Below, piece after piece: positions 13,030 through 25,623 of a stretch of 64,000 nucleotides of DNA. Below the pieces are notes generated by a model. The model had not been told where the DNA came from. It saw nothing but the letters and a program-made list of their open reading frames with translations, and made no database searches. Both the position numbers and the translations under genes were made by a program. The first letter of the stretch is position 1. Every line of letters starts with the position of its first letter. The stretch comes from Apostichopus japonicus (Eukaryota > Echinodermata > Holothuroidea > Aspidochirotida > Stichopodidae): positions 7,081,264-7,145,263 of the forward strand of contig NC_092583.1 of assembly GCF_037975245.1 (NCBI RefSeq), given 5' to 3'.

Positions 13030-14345
13030 TAAATAGCAGCCCTCAATATTGATAGAAAAACATTATGGATGGAATGAAACAGATACCTAACATAGGCTGA
13101 AAGAAATAGTTACTGCACACAATATCAGCAAATAGAGTTAAGGCTATATAAATCACACAAGATAAAAAAAAATAACCATAGGCGTAACTGCCCTTCCAGT
13201 TTCGGGCAGTCAGGAATTTTTTCAGGAAAATAATAATTGCGTTTCTTCAGGAAAAGAAATTTTTTAACATAAATTTACTTGAAAAGTTGCCAAATATAGC
13301 ACCAGATTGCATCTAAGGACACTTAAGTATTCATAGAATTCTTTAAAGGGAGGGTGACACCCTTTCAAACTTTGGCCCCCCCCCCTCCTTGACATACTAC
13401 ATCCGCTGCCCATGGAATTATCCTTTCTATAAAATCATGCAAATGTTTATTTTGTAAATAATAGTGACCTAGCTATTGTTGTGAAAATAGCATCCCTGAA
13501 TATTGATAGAAAAATATGTTACGGAATGTATAAAACAGCACTATAACGTAGGCTGGCAAGAATAGTTATTGCATACAATGTCATCAGCAGCAGCAGTAAT
13601 AGATGCAAATAAAATGTTTATAAATCACACAATGTTTGAGCTTTACATAAATAAGTGTCCTGCTATATCTATCCTTGTGAGAAATAGCATCCCTGGATAT
13701 TGATAGAAAATTATGTTATGGACGGAATAAAAACAACTACCTAACATCGGCTGGCAAGAATAGTTACTGCACACAATTTCAGCATCATGGTTAAGTATTG
13801 GATGCAAATAAAATGTTTACAAATCACACAATGTTTGAGCTTTACATAAATAAGTGTCCTGCTATATCTATCCTTGTGAGAAATAGCATCCCTGGATATT
13901 GATAGAAAATTATGTTTTGGACGGAATAAAACAACTACCTAACATCGGCTGGCAAGAATAGTTACTGCACACAATTTCAGCATCATGGTTAAGTATTGGA
14001 TGCAAATAAAATGTTTACAAATCACACAATGTTTGAGCTTTACATAAATAAGTGTCCTGCTATATCTATCCTTGTGAGAAATAGCATCCCTGGATATTGA
14101 TAGAAAATTATGTTTTGGACGGAATAAAAACAACTACCTAACATCGGCTGGCAAGAATAGTTACTGCACACAATTTCAGCATCATGGTTAAGTATTGGAT
14201 GCAAATAAAATGTTTACAAATCACACAATGTTTGAGCTTTACATAAGTGTCCTGCTGTAGCTATCCTTGTGAGAAATAGCATCCCTGGATATTGATAAAA
14301 AAATGGTATGGACGGAATAAAAACAACTACAAGTGATAGCCTGTC
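13030..14345. repeat. 198-bp tandem array
   Basis: The word AATGTTTGAG recurs at about 13,631, 13,830, 14,028 and 14,227, giving a period of 198-199 bp. The unit contains AGAAATAGCATCCCTGGATA, TGGACGGAATAAAA and GGCTGGCAAGAATAGTTACT. Three to four units are close copies; older diverged units extend left to about 13,030. Confidence 0.85.
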
Positions 14346-14949
14346 AAATAACATACAGAACATGCCATATAATAAAATGCCAACCTTTACCTGTTCCAAA
14401 ATCAACAGGGTTCACATACTAACTCGGGGCAACTTGCATACATGTACCACGTAATATATTCATTAAACACACTGCTGGTTTAGAAGGTTACAATGTCTTC
14501 AGTTTTTTGACAGATTGAGGGCTCAAGATGGCCTCTGGCCGAAAATTCCCAAACATCGACAATAAAGAAACCTTATCTGAATAAAAATTATTTAAAATGA
14601 TATTTGACGTCCTCCATATGAATATAAGTTGTCCTCTCACAATGGGCAGACTTAAGTGCGAGATTTATCCAATGTTCAGATGACCTATTTGTTTGCGAGC
14701 TAAATTGTCAAAATATTGTTTAGGCTATGCCATTCATGTGGGTATGTGTCCCTGTCATACAACCACACTTGAGTTTGAACAAAATCAGACTTACGGTTAT
14801 GGAGATATTGAAGTTAGAGGAAATTCACTTTAAGCACCACCTACTCATTAATATTCATGTAATACCCATGCTTTTAGTGACTGACCCATTGATCTCTAAT
14901 GACCTATCACAACTAGTGATTACACATGTATACCTGTCAGATAAATTGC

Positions 14950-15253
14950 TACACGGTTCCTAATTTGTTACCTGAGCCCTCAAAATCATCATGTACAGGT
15001 CTATCACTCATTAAATATGATAGGAAACCATGAAAATGAAATATATAATATATTAATTACAAACAAACTGTTGAATTATTAGTTCCAATGACAAGTATCT
15101 TTGAATACATCCATTTTTCCTGGTGTAGAATGTGCTCCAGCATTACCAGTATGTGATACAGTGCATTTAGTGTTACACAGATCATAGTGGAAATAAAATT
15201 AGGGTACCTGATTACCTGACAGGTAATGTCTCTTATTACCTGTGTAAACACTA
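14950..15253. mobile_element. MITE with TGTTTACAC ends (copy 2, left end lost)
   Basis: The interior matches 5590-5905 over about 300 bases, including CTCAAAATCATCATG and GATCATAGTGGAAATAAAAT. The right end reads ACCTGTGTAAACACTA. The left terminus is missing or diverged. Confidence 0.65.
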
Positions 15254-15931
15254 ATCACAATTAGTAGATTTCAATTACTCAATCTGGGCCAACCCACATA
15301 CTAAATATGAGATCAAGTAAAGTTCAACTTCTTGAGATATCGTGATTACGCATTGATTATGCATTTCAGTTTTAACCTCTACCAAAATCAATATGGCCTG
15401 AGACCTTAATATGAGGAACCTATTGAATACATCCTGTTAAAGGTTTTCACTCTATGATGACATTTGACCAGACCCCAAAACAATAGGGACCTAGAACTCA
15501 TTATGGGTAATCAGCATACTGAGTAAGAAATTGGTTGAATGTTACTTTATCGAGGTATCTTGATTACAAGCAGCTTTACACGTACACACACCATCATAAT
15601 TGCATAAATTCCCTTTGCCTATAGCAAAGAACCAAATGCAATAACTGAAAATCATTATTGCCAACTCCTAAAACTTATTACAAAGCTTATTTTTTTATGC
15701 AGCGGCCCCAATACTTAAAAATGATCTTTCATCATGAATGCGTGATCATACTGGAAGAATCTCATGATCATCATTTCAGTTTGCATGTACGTGCTTCTAA
15801 CTACTTTGGTTAACTAATTAAAACAATTTTGAATAGATATATATGAGATAGATTGTGAACTATTCATAACACCACCACAATAGTTCAAACAAACTGATAT
15901 GAGCTAAGACGAGCAGCTGTGTTGCACAAGT

Positions 15932-18900
15932 CTACATCTTGCCAAAGCCTGGAGAACACAAAATAGCCTCCATCATCATGTCTGCAAAGAACTTGGTGTC
16001 TTCCACACCCCTTGGGAGGTGTAATTCCAGCCCGCAGGTTGACGCAATTGGGAGGGGTTTTGTTCCATCACGGACACTGAAAAACTCCATATCTATTTGT
16101 TTGTGAAATCCTGTTGGGGGTATTCCATCAGCGCCAGTGCAGAACCGGAGGATATGATGTAGTTCAATTTTAATGTTGTCTGTTGTGCCATCATCCAATT
16201 CTATGTCCTGAGAGCAATCACCAGCTATACATGAAATAGAATATAAAAGTTGCAATAGATCGACTTCACATATTGTAACATTGCTTACCCCCAATACAGA
16301 TATGCTAGTCTTCAAAATATATTCCAGTGTTCTTAAACCACATAATCATTATTTTTTTAGTAACAAGAACGCAACTGTGCGTAGTGATTCCTTGCCATAT
16401 TTTTTAGGAATTTCATTATTGATTGTTGATAAAGATTGAAACAATATTGTGGGGGTTGAAACATTCCAGTGTGGTATTTGTGGTAGCCAGTGGTGACAGA
16501 ACCAGCTGGGTGACAATTGGACAAGTTTGATTGTTCGTGGCCACAAAAATTTGAATAACCAAAGAAACTAATACAGGTCAGAGGAGGTCAACCTGAGGTC
16601 AAAGGTCAACCAGATGCTGGTTGACTATTAGACTACAATAGCGTAACTCCCAACCTTGACAGACATTTTGTTCTCAAGTTATTCCAAAAATACTAGTTTT
16701 TGACCCCTAATTGACCCTTGTTGACCTTGGATCACATGACCGTTATGTTTGGAAACGATCCTCTGCCATATTCACAACTAGTTCCAAAATATCAACCATG
16801 GACCCTGTCAATGGGAGTTATTGCTTTTTTAAATATTTTGGTTTTTGGCCCCTAACTGACCAAAAACAATAGGGGTCATGTACTCAATATGGGTAACCTT
16901 CATGCCAAATATGAAATGTGTACAGGTTGTCGTTCTTCAGATATCGCGATTACTAGCAAGTGTCACAAACATACATACATACATACATACATACATACAC
17001 ACATGAAGTGACCTTTGACCTCTTGGTAATACCTGTTTGGTGGATATACTTAATATGAGTATAAACCTACTCAATACGGGCAACCAACATACCAAGTATG
17101 ACATTCAATTAGGTTTCTCTCATTGAATTATCATGATTACTACATTTTTTACTACATCTGACTTTTGACCTCAACCAAAACTAGTAGCATTTATCTACTC
17201 ATTATGGTAAACCTAAGTACCAAATATGAGCGTCATCCAACTTTTACTCATTGAGTTATCTTGATTACAAGGTTCTCAGTGTTTAAACTCTAGATATTGA
17301 CCTCTTGGTAAAACTTGTACCGTTCATCTACTTGATACTAGTAACATACATACTAAGTATGAGGTTCACCCAAGTTTCTCTCATTGAGTTAGTCTGATTA
17401 CCAAAATTAATAGCACTTATTTACTCCTCATGGTCATACTATGTTCCAAATATGAGCTTCATCTAAGTTTCCTCCATTGAGTTATCTTGATTACATGGAT
17501 TTATCATGATTTGACCTCAAATGACCTTTGAACTACGGTAAAAATAATGGGTTCCTCCTCAATATGGGCAACCAACATAATAAGTATGACATTCGATTAA
17601 ATTTCCCTCATTGAATTAGCATGATTACTAAATTTGTTACCGTTTTTTACCATAGCTGACCTTTGATCTCAACCCAAAAGAATAGCATTTATCTAGCTAT
17701 GTACCAAATATGAGCTTCATCCAGGTTTTGTGAGCTTGATTACAAGGTTTTCAGTGTGTGACCTCTGTTGACCTTTAACCTCTTGCAAATTAAATAGCTT
17801 TCCCCCATTTTCCCCCATTGAGAAAGCCTGATTACAAGCTCCTGTGACACATACATATGCAGTCATGTCTACATAGATTCATTTGGATGTTGCCAAGGAA
17901 CCAAAAACAAATATATTTTATTTCAACCATTTATATTTATGACACTTACTCCAAGCCTTGCGTAGGAACTCTTCCCAGCAATATATGGTCTCCTCCTCCT
18001 TTTCACGATGTGCACAATTCTCTGACCACCTAATGTGAAATAACTTCTTGACAGAAGAGAAGGTAAGAGGGTGGTCACACATGACTAGAAGGCACCTGAA
18101 TGGTGCAGGGTCTTCATGGATCATACTCCATAACTTCCCAACACTGTCGAGACCTCGCTTGAAGTCATCTATTTCAGACTTGCATCTAACATGAGAGAAA
18201 AAATCCACAATGATGATTACAGGGGTGCAAAGAAAAACAAATCGACAAACAACATTTTATCAATATGTAGAAAATAAAGTTGCCCCAATACACATTACAA
18301 AGGAGTACTAACTGTCAAAAGTATGTCATTTTCAACCAATCAGCATAAGCAAGACACAGAATATCCATACGTTGTCATAAATATATAACACTTCATACAT
18401 GATTTCTTACTCAGTGTATTAGACGTTGCTTTGGAGCGACTATTATGTTCCTTTTAAAACATTGAAAAATGTTGTACATAAATACAGTTAAAGTTGTCAT
18501 ACATAGCACCATTTATTTATAATAGCACCCTTACACCTCCCCATTACAAGTGCAATTACACATTTGCACTACCAGAAGATCATATATGGCTTAGTTGGCA
18601 AATGAAACCCTTATCACAGAAAGTTGTAATCTCTTCATCTGTCATGCATCAGTATTACATTTAAATGGTCTACCGGTAGAATGGAGTGGCAATGTACCAT
18701 TTCACAACCTAATGTGCCTATTGTGGGCAATTATTGATTTTATAATAATCCGTCAATATATGATTTTTTCAGAAAGAGTTAACAGACTGTAGACTGATAG
18801 GAGGATAGATAGATAAATAAAACACAGTGGTTTCCTGGTATGAGCTAAATACTAGCAAATATACATGTAATAGATGTGCTGTTTGAAAAGGGTCTTTAGA

Positions 18901-21900
18901 ATATCCTCCTTGTTTGCCATTGACATGCTGTATATAGCAGGGCATCCGTTGTTGGCAGCCCAGTCACCAACCATAATTATGGTGTCTTCCAGCAAGGCTT
19001 CTGATGAACAGTTTTCTATCTGCAATGCCAATAAACATGACTCTTCAGTTAACCTTGTTGGTATTTAAGTTTATACAATTCACCAAAAAACTTATATTGG
19101 ACTGAAGGTGTGTAGTGAAGGTTAAATATAGGGCCACCAATGATGATCCATTAATTTCTTTAAAGTGAAAAACTAAAAATGTAGAGGTCCCAAGTTAATT
19201 TCTACATTATTATTGAACATATCTACATACATAGGTGAGACAATCAAAGCATGTTAGACCATCCGGCAGCTATGACACTGATTACAAAGAATCTGTAACC
19301 GTACAGGTGATTAGGATGAATGCAGAGGATCAATTTGATGTTTGGTAATTTTATATTCCAAGATTTGGTTCTTTTGTACAGTGCTCTTGAGCATGTTTTA
19401 CTTCTACTTTTCTTGCTGTTGTTATTACTTTAAGGTTTTCTTAAGTTTGGTAATTTTATATCCAAGGTATTGGTTCTTTTGTACAGTGCTCTTGAGCATG
19501 TTTTATTTCATGATAACAGCACTTTAATATATGGTATTTATTTTATTTATTTTTATGAGCAATTGTTGACGCACTGTAACGATAGTTCATACCAGCATGC
19601 TGGTTTGAGCTAAAAAACCACATCGGTTGTACCATAGAATTAGCCAAGTACCACACAGCAATTCTTATGGGGGAGATTTCAATTTTGGACTATTTCAGGG
19701 GCTCTTTTCGGTATTTCCAGTGCAATTTGTTTTCCATGCAACGATCATTGCTTACAACTTTCACAAAGATCCCCAAATGTGTTCTGCTGAACATAGGAGG
19801 GAATTTCCCCTCCCCACTTTCAGACCCCACACCATTACAAAAGCTCACACCAGCATGCTGGTATGAGCTAAAAATTAGATAAACACAAATACCCTATATG
19901 ATTACAAGATGATTCTAACACTGATTCTAACCCATTACAACAAAGAGCCCATTCAGCTATTACCTTCTGCAAGTGACCCATCACATCTGGATCAGTAACA
20001 TCTTCAGTGGAGAACTCCTCACTTGGTTTATTGTCACACATCATAGAATAGAGCCAGGGGTGTAGCATAGGGAAACCAGGACCGCCATGAAGAATACTCC
20101 ATGCAATTATTCAACCAGCAAGTCGATAAAGGCCCTTTTCTAAAACAACAATATCATGGGTGAAGTATAGCTTGTCAGTCTTGCCCTCAAAGATTCCCAG
20201 ATGTGATAATTGCTGTGTGGATAACCTGATGAGAGATAATGTATCATTATTTCACAATTTATTGAATGCAGGCCCATTTGAAAATACTTCATAATAATGA
20301 TATTTTATCTTGTTTATAGCATACTAGTCATCCCATACAAGTTACGCACCAAGTATGAAGACAAACTGAAAAGTGTGTGTGTGTGGGGGGGGGGGTGTTG
20401 GTCAGGATGTAAAGCCAAAATTTCAGCGGATTACTTTAAGCCTGTTTATTGTCCAATTCAAATTTCAAGTAAACACTGCTGAGAAATGTGACTATGAGAT
20501 TGCTTTAAACCCCCATTGACTGCAAATAACTTTTGATCTCTTATATTTGCACAAATCATGTTGAATTTCACTCAGCTCACTGACAATTCTTTTTAGAATA
20601 TAGAAATTACCCAGAAAAACAACAAGGTTTTGTGATTCATTGCCATGTAAAAGCAAAATAGGTGTCAATATTAAAGTTCTGTCAGGTTGGCACAACTTGG
20701 GCTTGCTGGTTTCAAAGTTTCCAGCATTTTACCCCTATTACAATCAAATGACTTGTAACATGTAGCAGAATCAGTAGGATCATTTTCACACTGATAAGTT
20801 ATGGTGGTTACAAGGCTTTCAGTTTTTGACCCCTCTCAAATGACCTTTAGGGATCTTGTACTTATTATGGGGATTGGGGAACCTACACACCAAGTTTGAA
20901 CTCAGTCCACCAAGGCATTGTCCATGTATGGTGCTTGCATGGAGCCAGGGGTCGCATTTTTGTGCGTCCAGGACGCACTGATCACGCTGTGGACGCGCGA
21001 AAAAAAAATAGCCTCTTCTCAGTGCGTCCGAGTATTTTGAAATTTCCTATACTGCCGGAAAAAGTGCATATCGCCTTTCGTTTTGGTCCACATTTTTGTT
21101 TACTCCTCCTCTCATATTGTAGATGTTCATTTTTTGGCATGACATCTCCGAATTTGGAAAGTGCCCTCTGTGGGTCAAAATCGCCCCAAGCCCTCTTCCA
21201 TGGGGGCTTTTTTTTTAGGAAAAAATTGAAAAGAGCCCCCGTTAGGCAAAAATTAAATCCTACCCTGGAACGACTTTGATTGAACTTTCGCTTACTGGCC
21301 TACTGGGTAAGTGAATAGTAGCCTCTCATCGTTGGGAAAATGGCAAATTGACTGTCGAACTCAGACCCCTTAATATTAGTCCTGGACCCCTTAAAATCAG
21401 AGGTAGCAATTTTTAAGGTGTCCAAAAACATGAGTTCGGACCCACTAAATTTGGGGCTTGGCGCTACCCCTGCATGGAGCATCACCCACACATATAAACA
21501 CACCATCATGAATGCATAGATTCTGCAAGGAATAAAAAATCATGCAACAGTACAGATGTGACAACTTGACAAAGTCTGATTTTTCACACATCAAGTGGTT
21601 CATGTGAAGCAGCCCATTTAATTTATTGACAGACAAATAGATAGACTTCTGCACCTTGTCTTAATCTATTGGTATATAGCCAATTTAGTCTAACACAAGT
21701 TACTCACGTAAAAAATTCTCTTCTTGGACCTCCAAGGTCAACTGCCTCCTCCCCAGAAAAACAAATGACTGGATCCTTAAAAAATGAAAACCCTGCTTGG
21801 GAATTTATGGCATCTGCTGCACATTTGGGAATTTTCCTCCGCCTAACAACAACGTGGATTTTCTCCTCCTCTCGCAACAAATGATATTGCCCCAACTTTT

Positions 21901-24900
21901 CCTGCATCCTTGCTTCTAGAATGGTGTCATCACTGCAAATAAATTTAAAAGAATAATCTTAATTGCACTTTAAGAACGGTAGAACATATTCTAAAATAAG
22001 TACCAGTGCTGAAGGACTCGAGTCCGGACTCGGTCTCGAGTCCTTTTTTTGAGGACTCGGACTCTGACTTGAAGGACTCGAACTCGGTCAAAATGACTCG
22101 AGGACTCGGTCCGAGTCCAGGCACGAGTCCTTAAAAAAAATTATCAAATTTGCACCTTTGAGTACCTGCCCACAAGTTTCAGACAAGAATTATAAGCTGT
22201 TCCCTCACAACTTTTGCATCTAGGGTTTTTCTATTGAATACTTAGCGAGAAATCAGTTCAAGTTGGAACTTCAAAGTCATGGCTTTTACAAGGGGTGTCT
22301 ACAGACTTTTCAGTGTTTAAACCATGTTTACCTAAAACGACCACTGACTCAAATAAAATCAACAGGGTTCTTCTACCCATTCATTTCAACAAATATACCA
22401 AATAGGAGAAAATCCACAGCTAGAACAATTCAGATATGACCATCACAAGGTTTTCATTTTTCGACCAATGCTGACCCCAACTGACATTTTACTTGGACCA
22501 AAAATCAATAGTGTTCTTCTACTGAATAGGGGTAACCTATTTATGAGTCCAGTCCAAGTTAACTCCTGAAAGTTAAGTTTAATAAATAATTATTTGTTAT
22601 ACTCGCATTGGCTCTTAGAGATTACCGTATAATTTACCGATTGTTATCTATGTCCTTCAAGCTGTCTTCTATAACATGCTGTAATTCATCATCACTTGCA
22701 TAATCCGGCTCAAGCAGATCGATATAATCAGCGACATACCTGTAGAAAACAAGAGAATGAAGACAATTTGTGATTCCTTGCTGAGATTCATCCTAGTTTC
22801 CCTCATTGAGAGAGTCTGATCATGAGCTCCTGTCACATACACACACGTACCGACAAATACGCATTCGTGATTACATATATTCCTTCGCCCATCGCCAGTG
22901 AATCAAAAATGTTTTCACTCATTTTGTGGCTACCGCATAAACATGACTGGCAAGAAGAACATTACAATTATTCTGATAATATGTGAAATTGCTTGCAAGA
23001 ACAAATAAGGATTTATTTCTTGCATCTTCCCATTCCGAAAATTTTGCTCTTTCGTGATAATTAATCTTACTTTGCATAACTATCAGAAGGAGTTGAAGGA
23101 GATTGTCTTTGTTGTGTTGATCTCGCTGGTGCTGATGGACCTGCCAAAGCACTACTGTCTCTGCTGTCAGAAGATGATTAACACAAAATAATATCAACAC
23201 ATAATTAGAAGTGACCTTCACAAACTACTACATCAAATCAATATGGGGTTTACCACTTGTCACTATGCCAACAACTACTATGTTAGATATTTCACCTAAA
23301 TGCTAATCATATCACTCCTAGAACTTACAACATTATACGCTAATGCTTTCAGATTATTTATATGTTGGATGACATTATGTTATGGGTCCTCATTCATGTT
23401 GTAGCATAGTTTACAGTATGCCATAACCCACCAACTCATGGATATTAATTAGATCAAAAGTTTATATATTGAAAGCATATGTACCACCTTCAAATGATTC
23501 AAATTTTTTTCAAATGATTCCAAGCAGAATCATGCTTAAAGGGGAACTGAAGGCTGAATTTTTGAAGATATATATTGTAGAGCAATGAAATACAAGTACT
23601 TTACCGAAAACCGCATTCAAAAGTCTTGCTTAGTTTTTTATTATCTTTTCTTTTTTCTTTTTTTTACAAGTTGAAGCAAGTCTATGATGTCACACAGGTA
23701 CTACAAGTTGCTTTGTTTTATGTATTTCTCTATAACCCTGAATTTTTGAAAAAAATATATTGTATAGTAATTAATAAATAAAAGTATTTTAGTGCAAACC
23801 GCATTCAAAAATCTTGTTTAGTTTTCTATTTAGGTTTTTTTTTTTTTGACAAGAAGGAGACTTGAAGACTTGATTTTCGAATACGGTTTTCAGTAAAGTA
23901 CTTGTATTTGATTGCTCCACAATATATGTCTCCGAAAGTTCATGCTTCAGTTCCCCTTTAATCATGGAGAAAAATCATGCTTACAGTTGCAAAGTATTGA
24001 AGTTTGAATGAATTTATGTTAAGCCCAGCCTACTCATTATTATTCAGTATATCAGCATTGAAAACAATAGGGACCAGTTACTCACTATGGAGGACCTATA
24101 AACCAAGCATGAGCTTATTCAAAGTTAGACTTCCAGATTTCATGTTTAAGAGCTAACATTGCCAAAATCCTGCTTGGCTCTGCCCACTCATGAATATAAC
24201 TGACGGCTATTTAATTATCGCTTTAGAATGTGCCCATATACAACTGTTACTATCACACCAAATTTGAACAAAATCAGGCTTACGGATGTTGAGATATCAA
24301 AGTTTGAAGATTAAACTTTAAGTACCGCCTACTCATTAATATGTGATACACGTTAGAGCTGTTCTAGTTACTATAGAGAATGTTTCAAGCAAGTATGAAT
24401 CTGATTCATGTTAGCTCTGTTAATAACTTATTGTGCATACAAAAAAAGTTTGCAATTTGACCTCATATGACATTTGACCTCCACCAAAATCAAGTAGTAT
24501 TTATAACAGCAGCATGAAAAGCAACAGGCTTCTAGTACTATGTGTTGGCAATGCGTGTCAATTATGAGCTTAATCAAGGTTACCATTGTTGAGAGTTTGT
24601 GTTTATAAGCTAATATTGGCAAAATCACAATTAACTCCGCCCACTCATGAATATCAATGAGATCAAATTTTGTATACCTGGCAATGATGTGTACCACTAT
24701 GAGCTGACTCCATTACAGTATATGGGCAACACTCCGCAACACATATGTGCCAAGTACCGCATTAATCCATCATTTCTGTATTGAGTTATCATGTTTACAA
24801 TCCCAAAGTGTCACATACACACACACACGTACCAACCTGATTACATTGGTTCCTATGCTATCATTATTCATGCATTCCAGGTTTACAAGCATTCTGGCAG

Positions 24901-25555
24901 ATATACACCAACCCCACCCCAAATGCAACGACTGGCCATCTAAATTTGTTCACTAATAAAAAACACACATGGCATACCTATTTCCATTGCAACTTTCCCT
25001 GTGTTGTTTCAGCTTTGTTTCAGGAATCTCCACGTGACAAATGAAACATTCTTGCAGCGTATCATCTACTACAGATACATCCTCCGTCTAAACAAACCAG
25101 AAAACCGAAATGTTTTTGTGATTATATGATTATACCAAACTCCTGAACAACCCAAATGAGGCACTGGCAAAGAACCATAGTGACAAACCCTGTAACCCAC
25201 ACAATTGTACCATAGAATTTGTATGAAAAGAAGCATTTTGATTGATTTTATTAAATGGGCCATATGGCCCACATATGGCCTCGAACTCAAAAATCCTAAC
25301 TCCCTGAGGGCACCACTACCACAGTACTATTGTGACAAACCCTCAATATTGTACCATATAATCTGTAGGATACATTTTGCATATCTACACAAAATGGCCC
25401 TAAAATGGCCCTTCATGGCCCACATGTGACCCTTGACCCCAAATTTTGGACCACCACTCACTTATGACCCATCATCCAGTGGTCATTGTGTCCAAGTTTC
25501 ATCAAAAAAAGAAGCAGTGCGCTACAGAACAATTGTGAACAGAAGGCTAGATACA

Positions 25556-25623
<68 letters not shown>

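Noticed and set aside
20896-21279. 127-residue open frame
   Set aside because: It starts outside and runs into a hAT-type MITE with an exact target duplication; no splice partners or domain.
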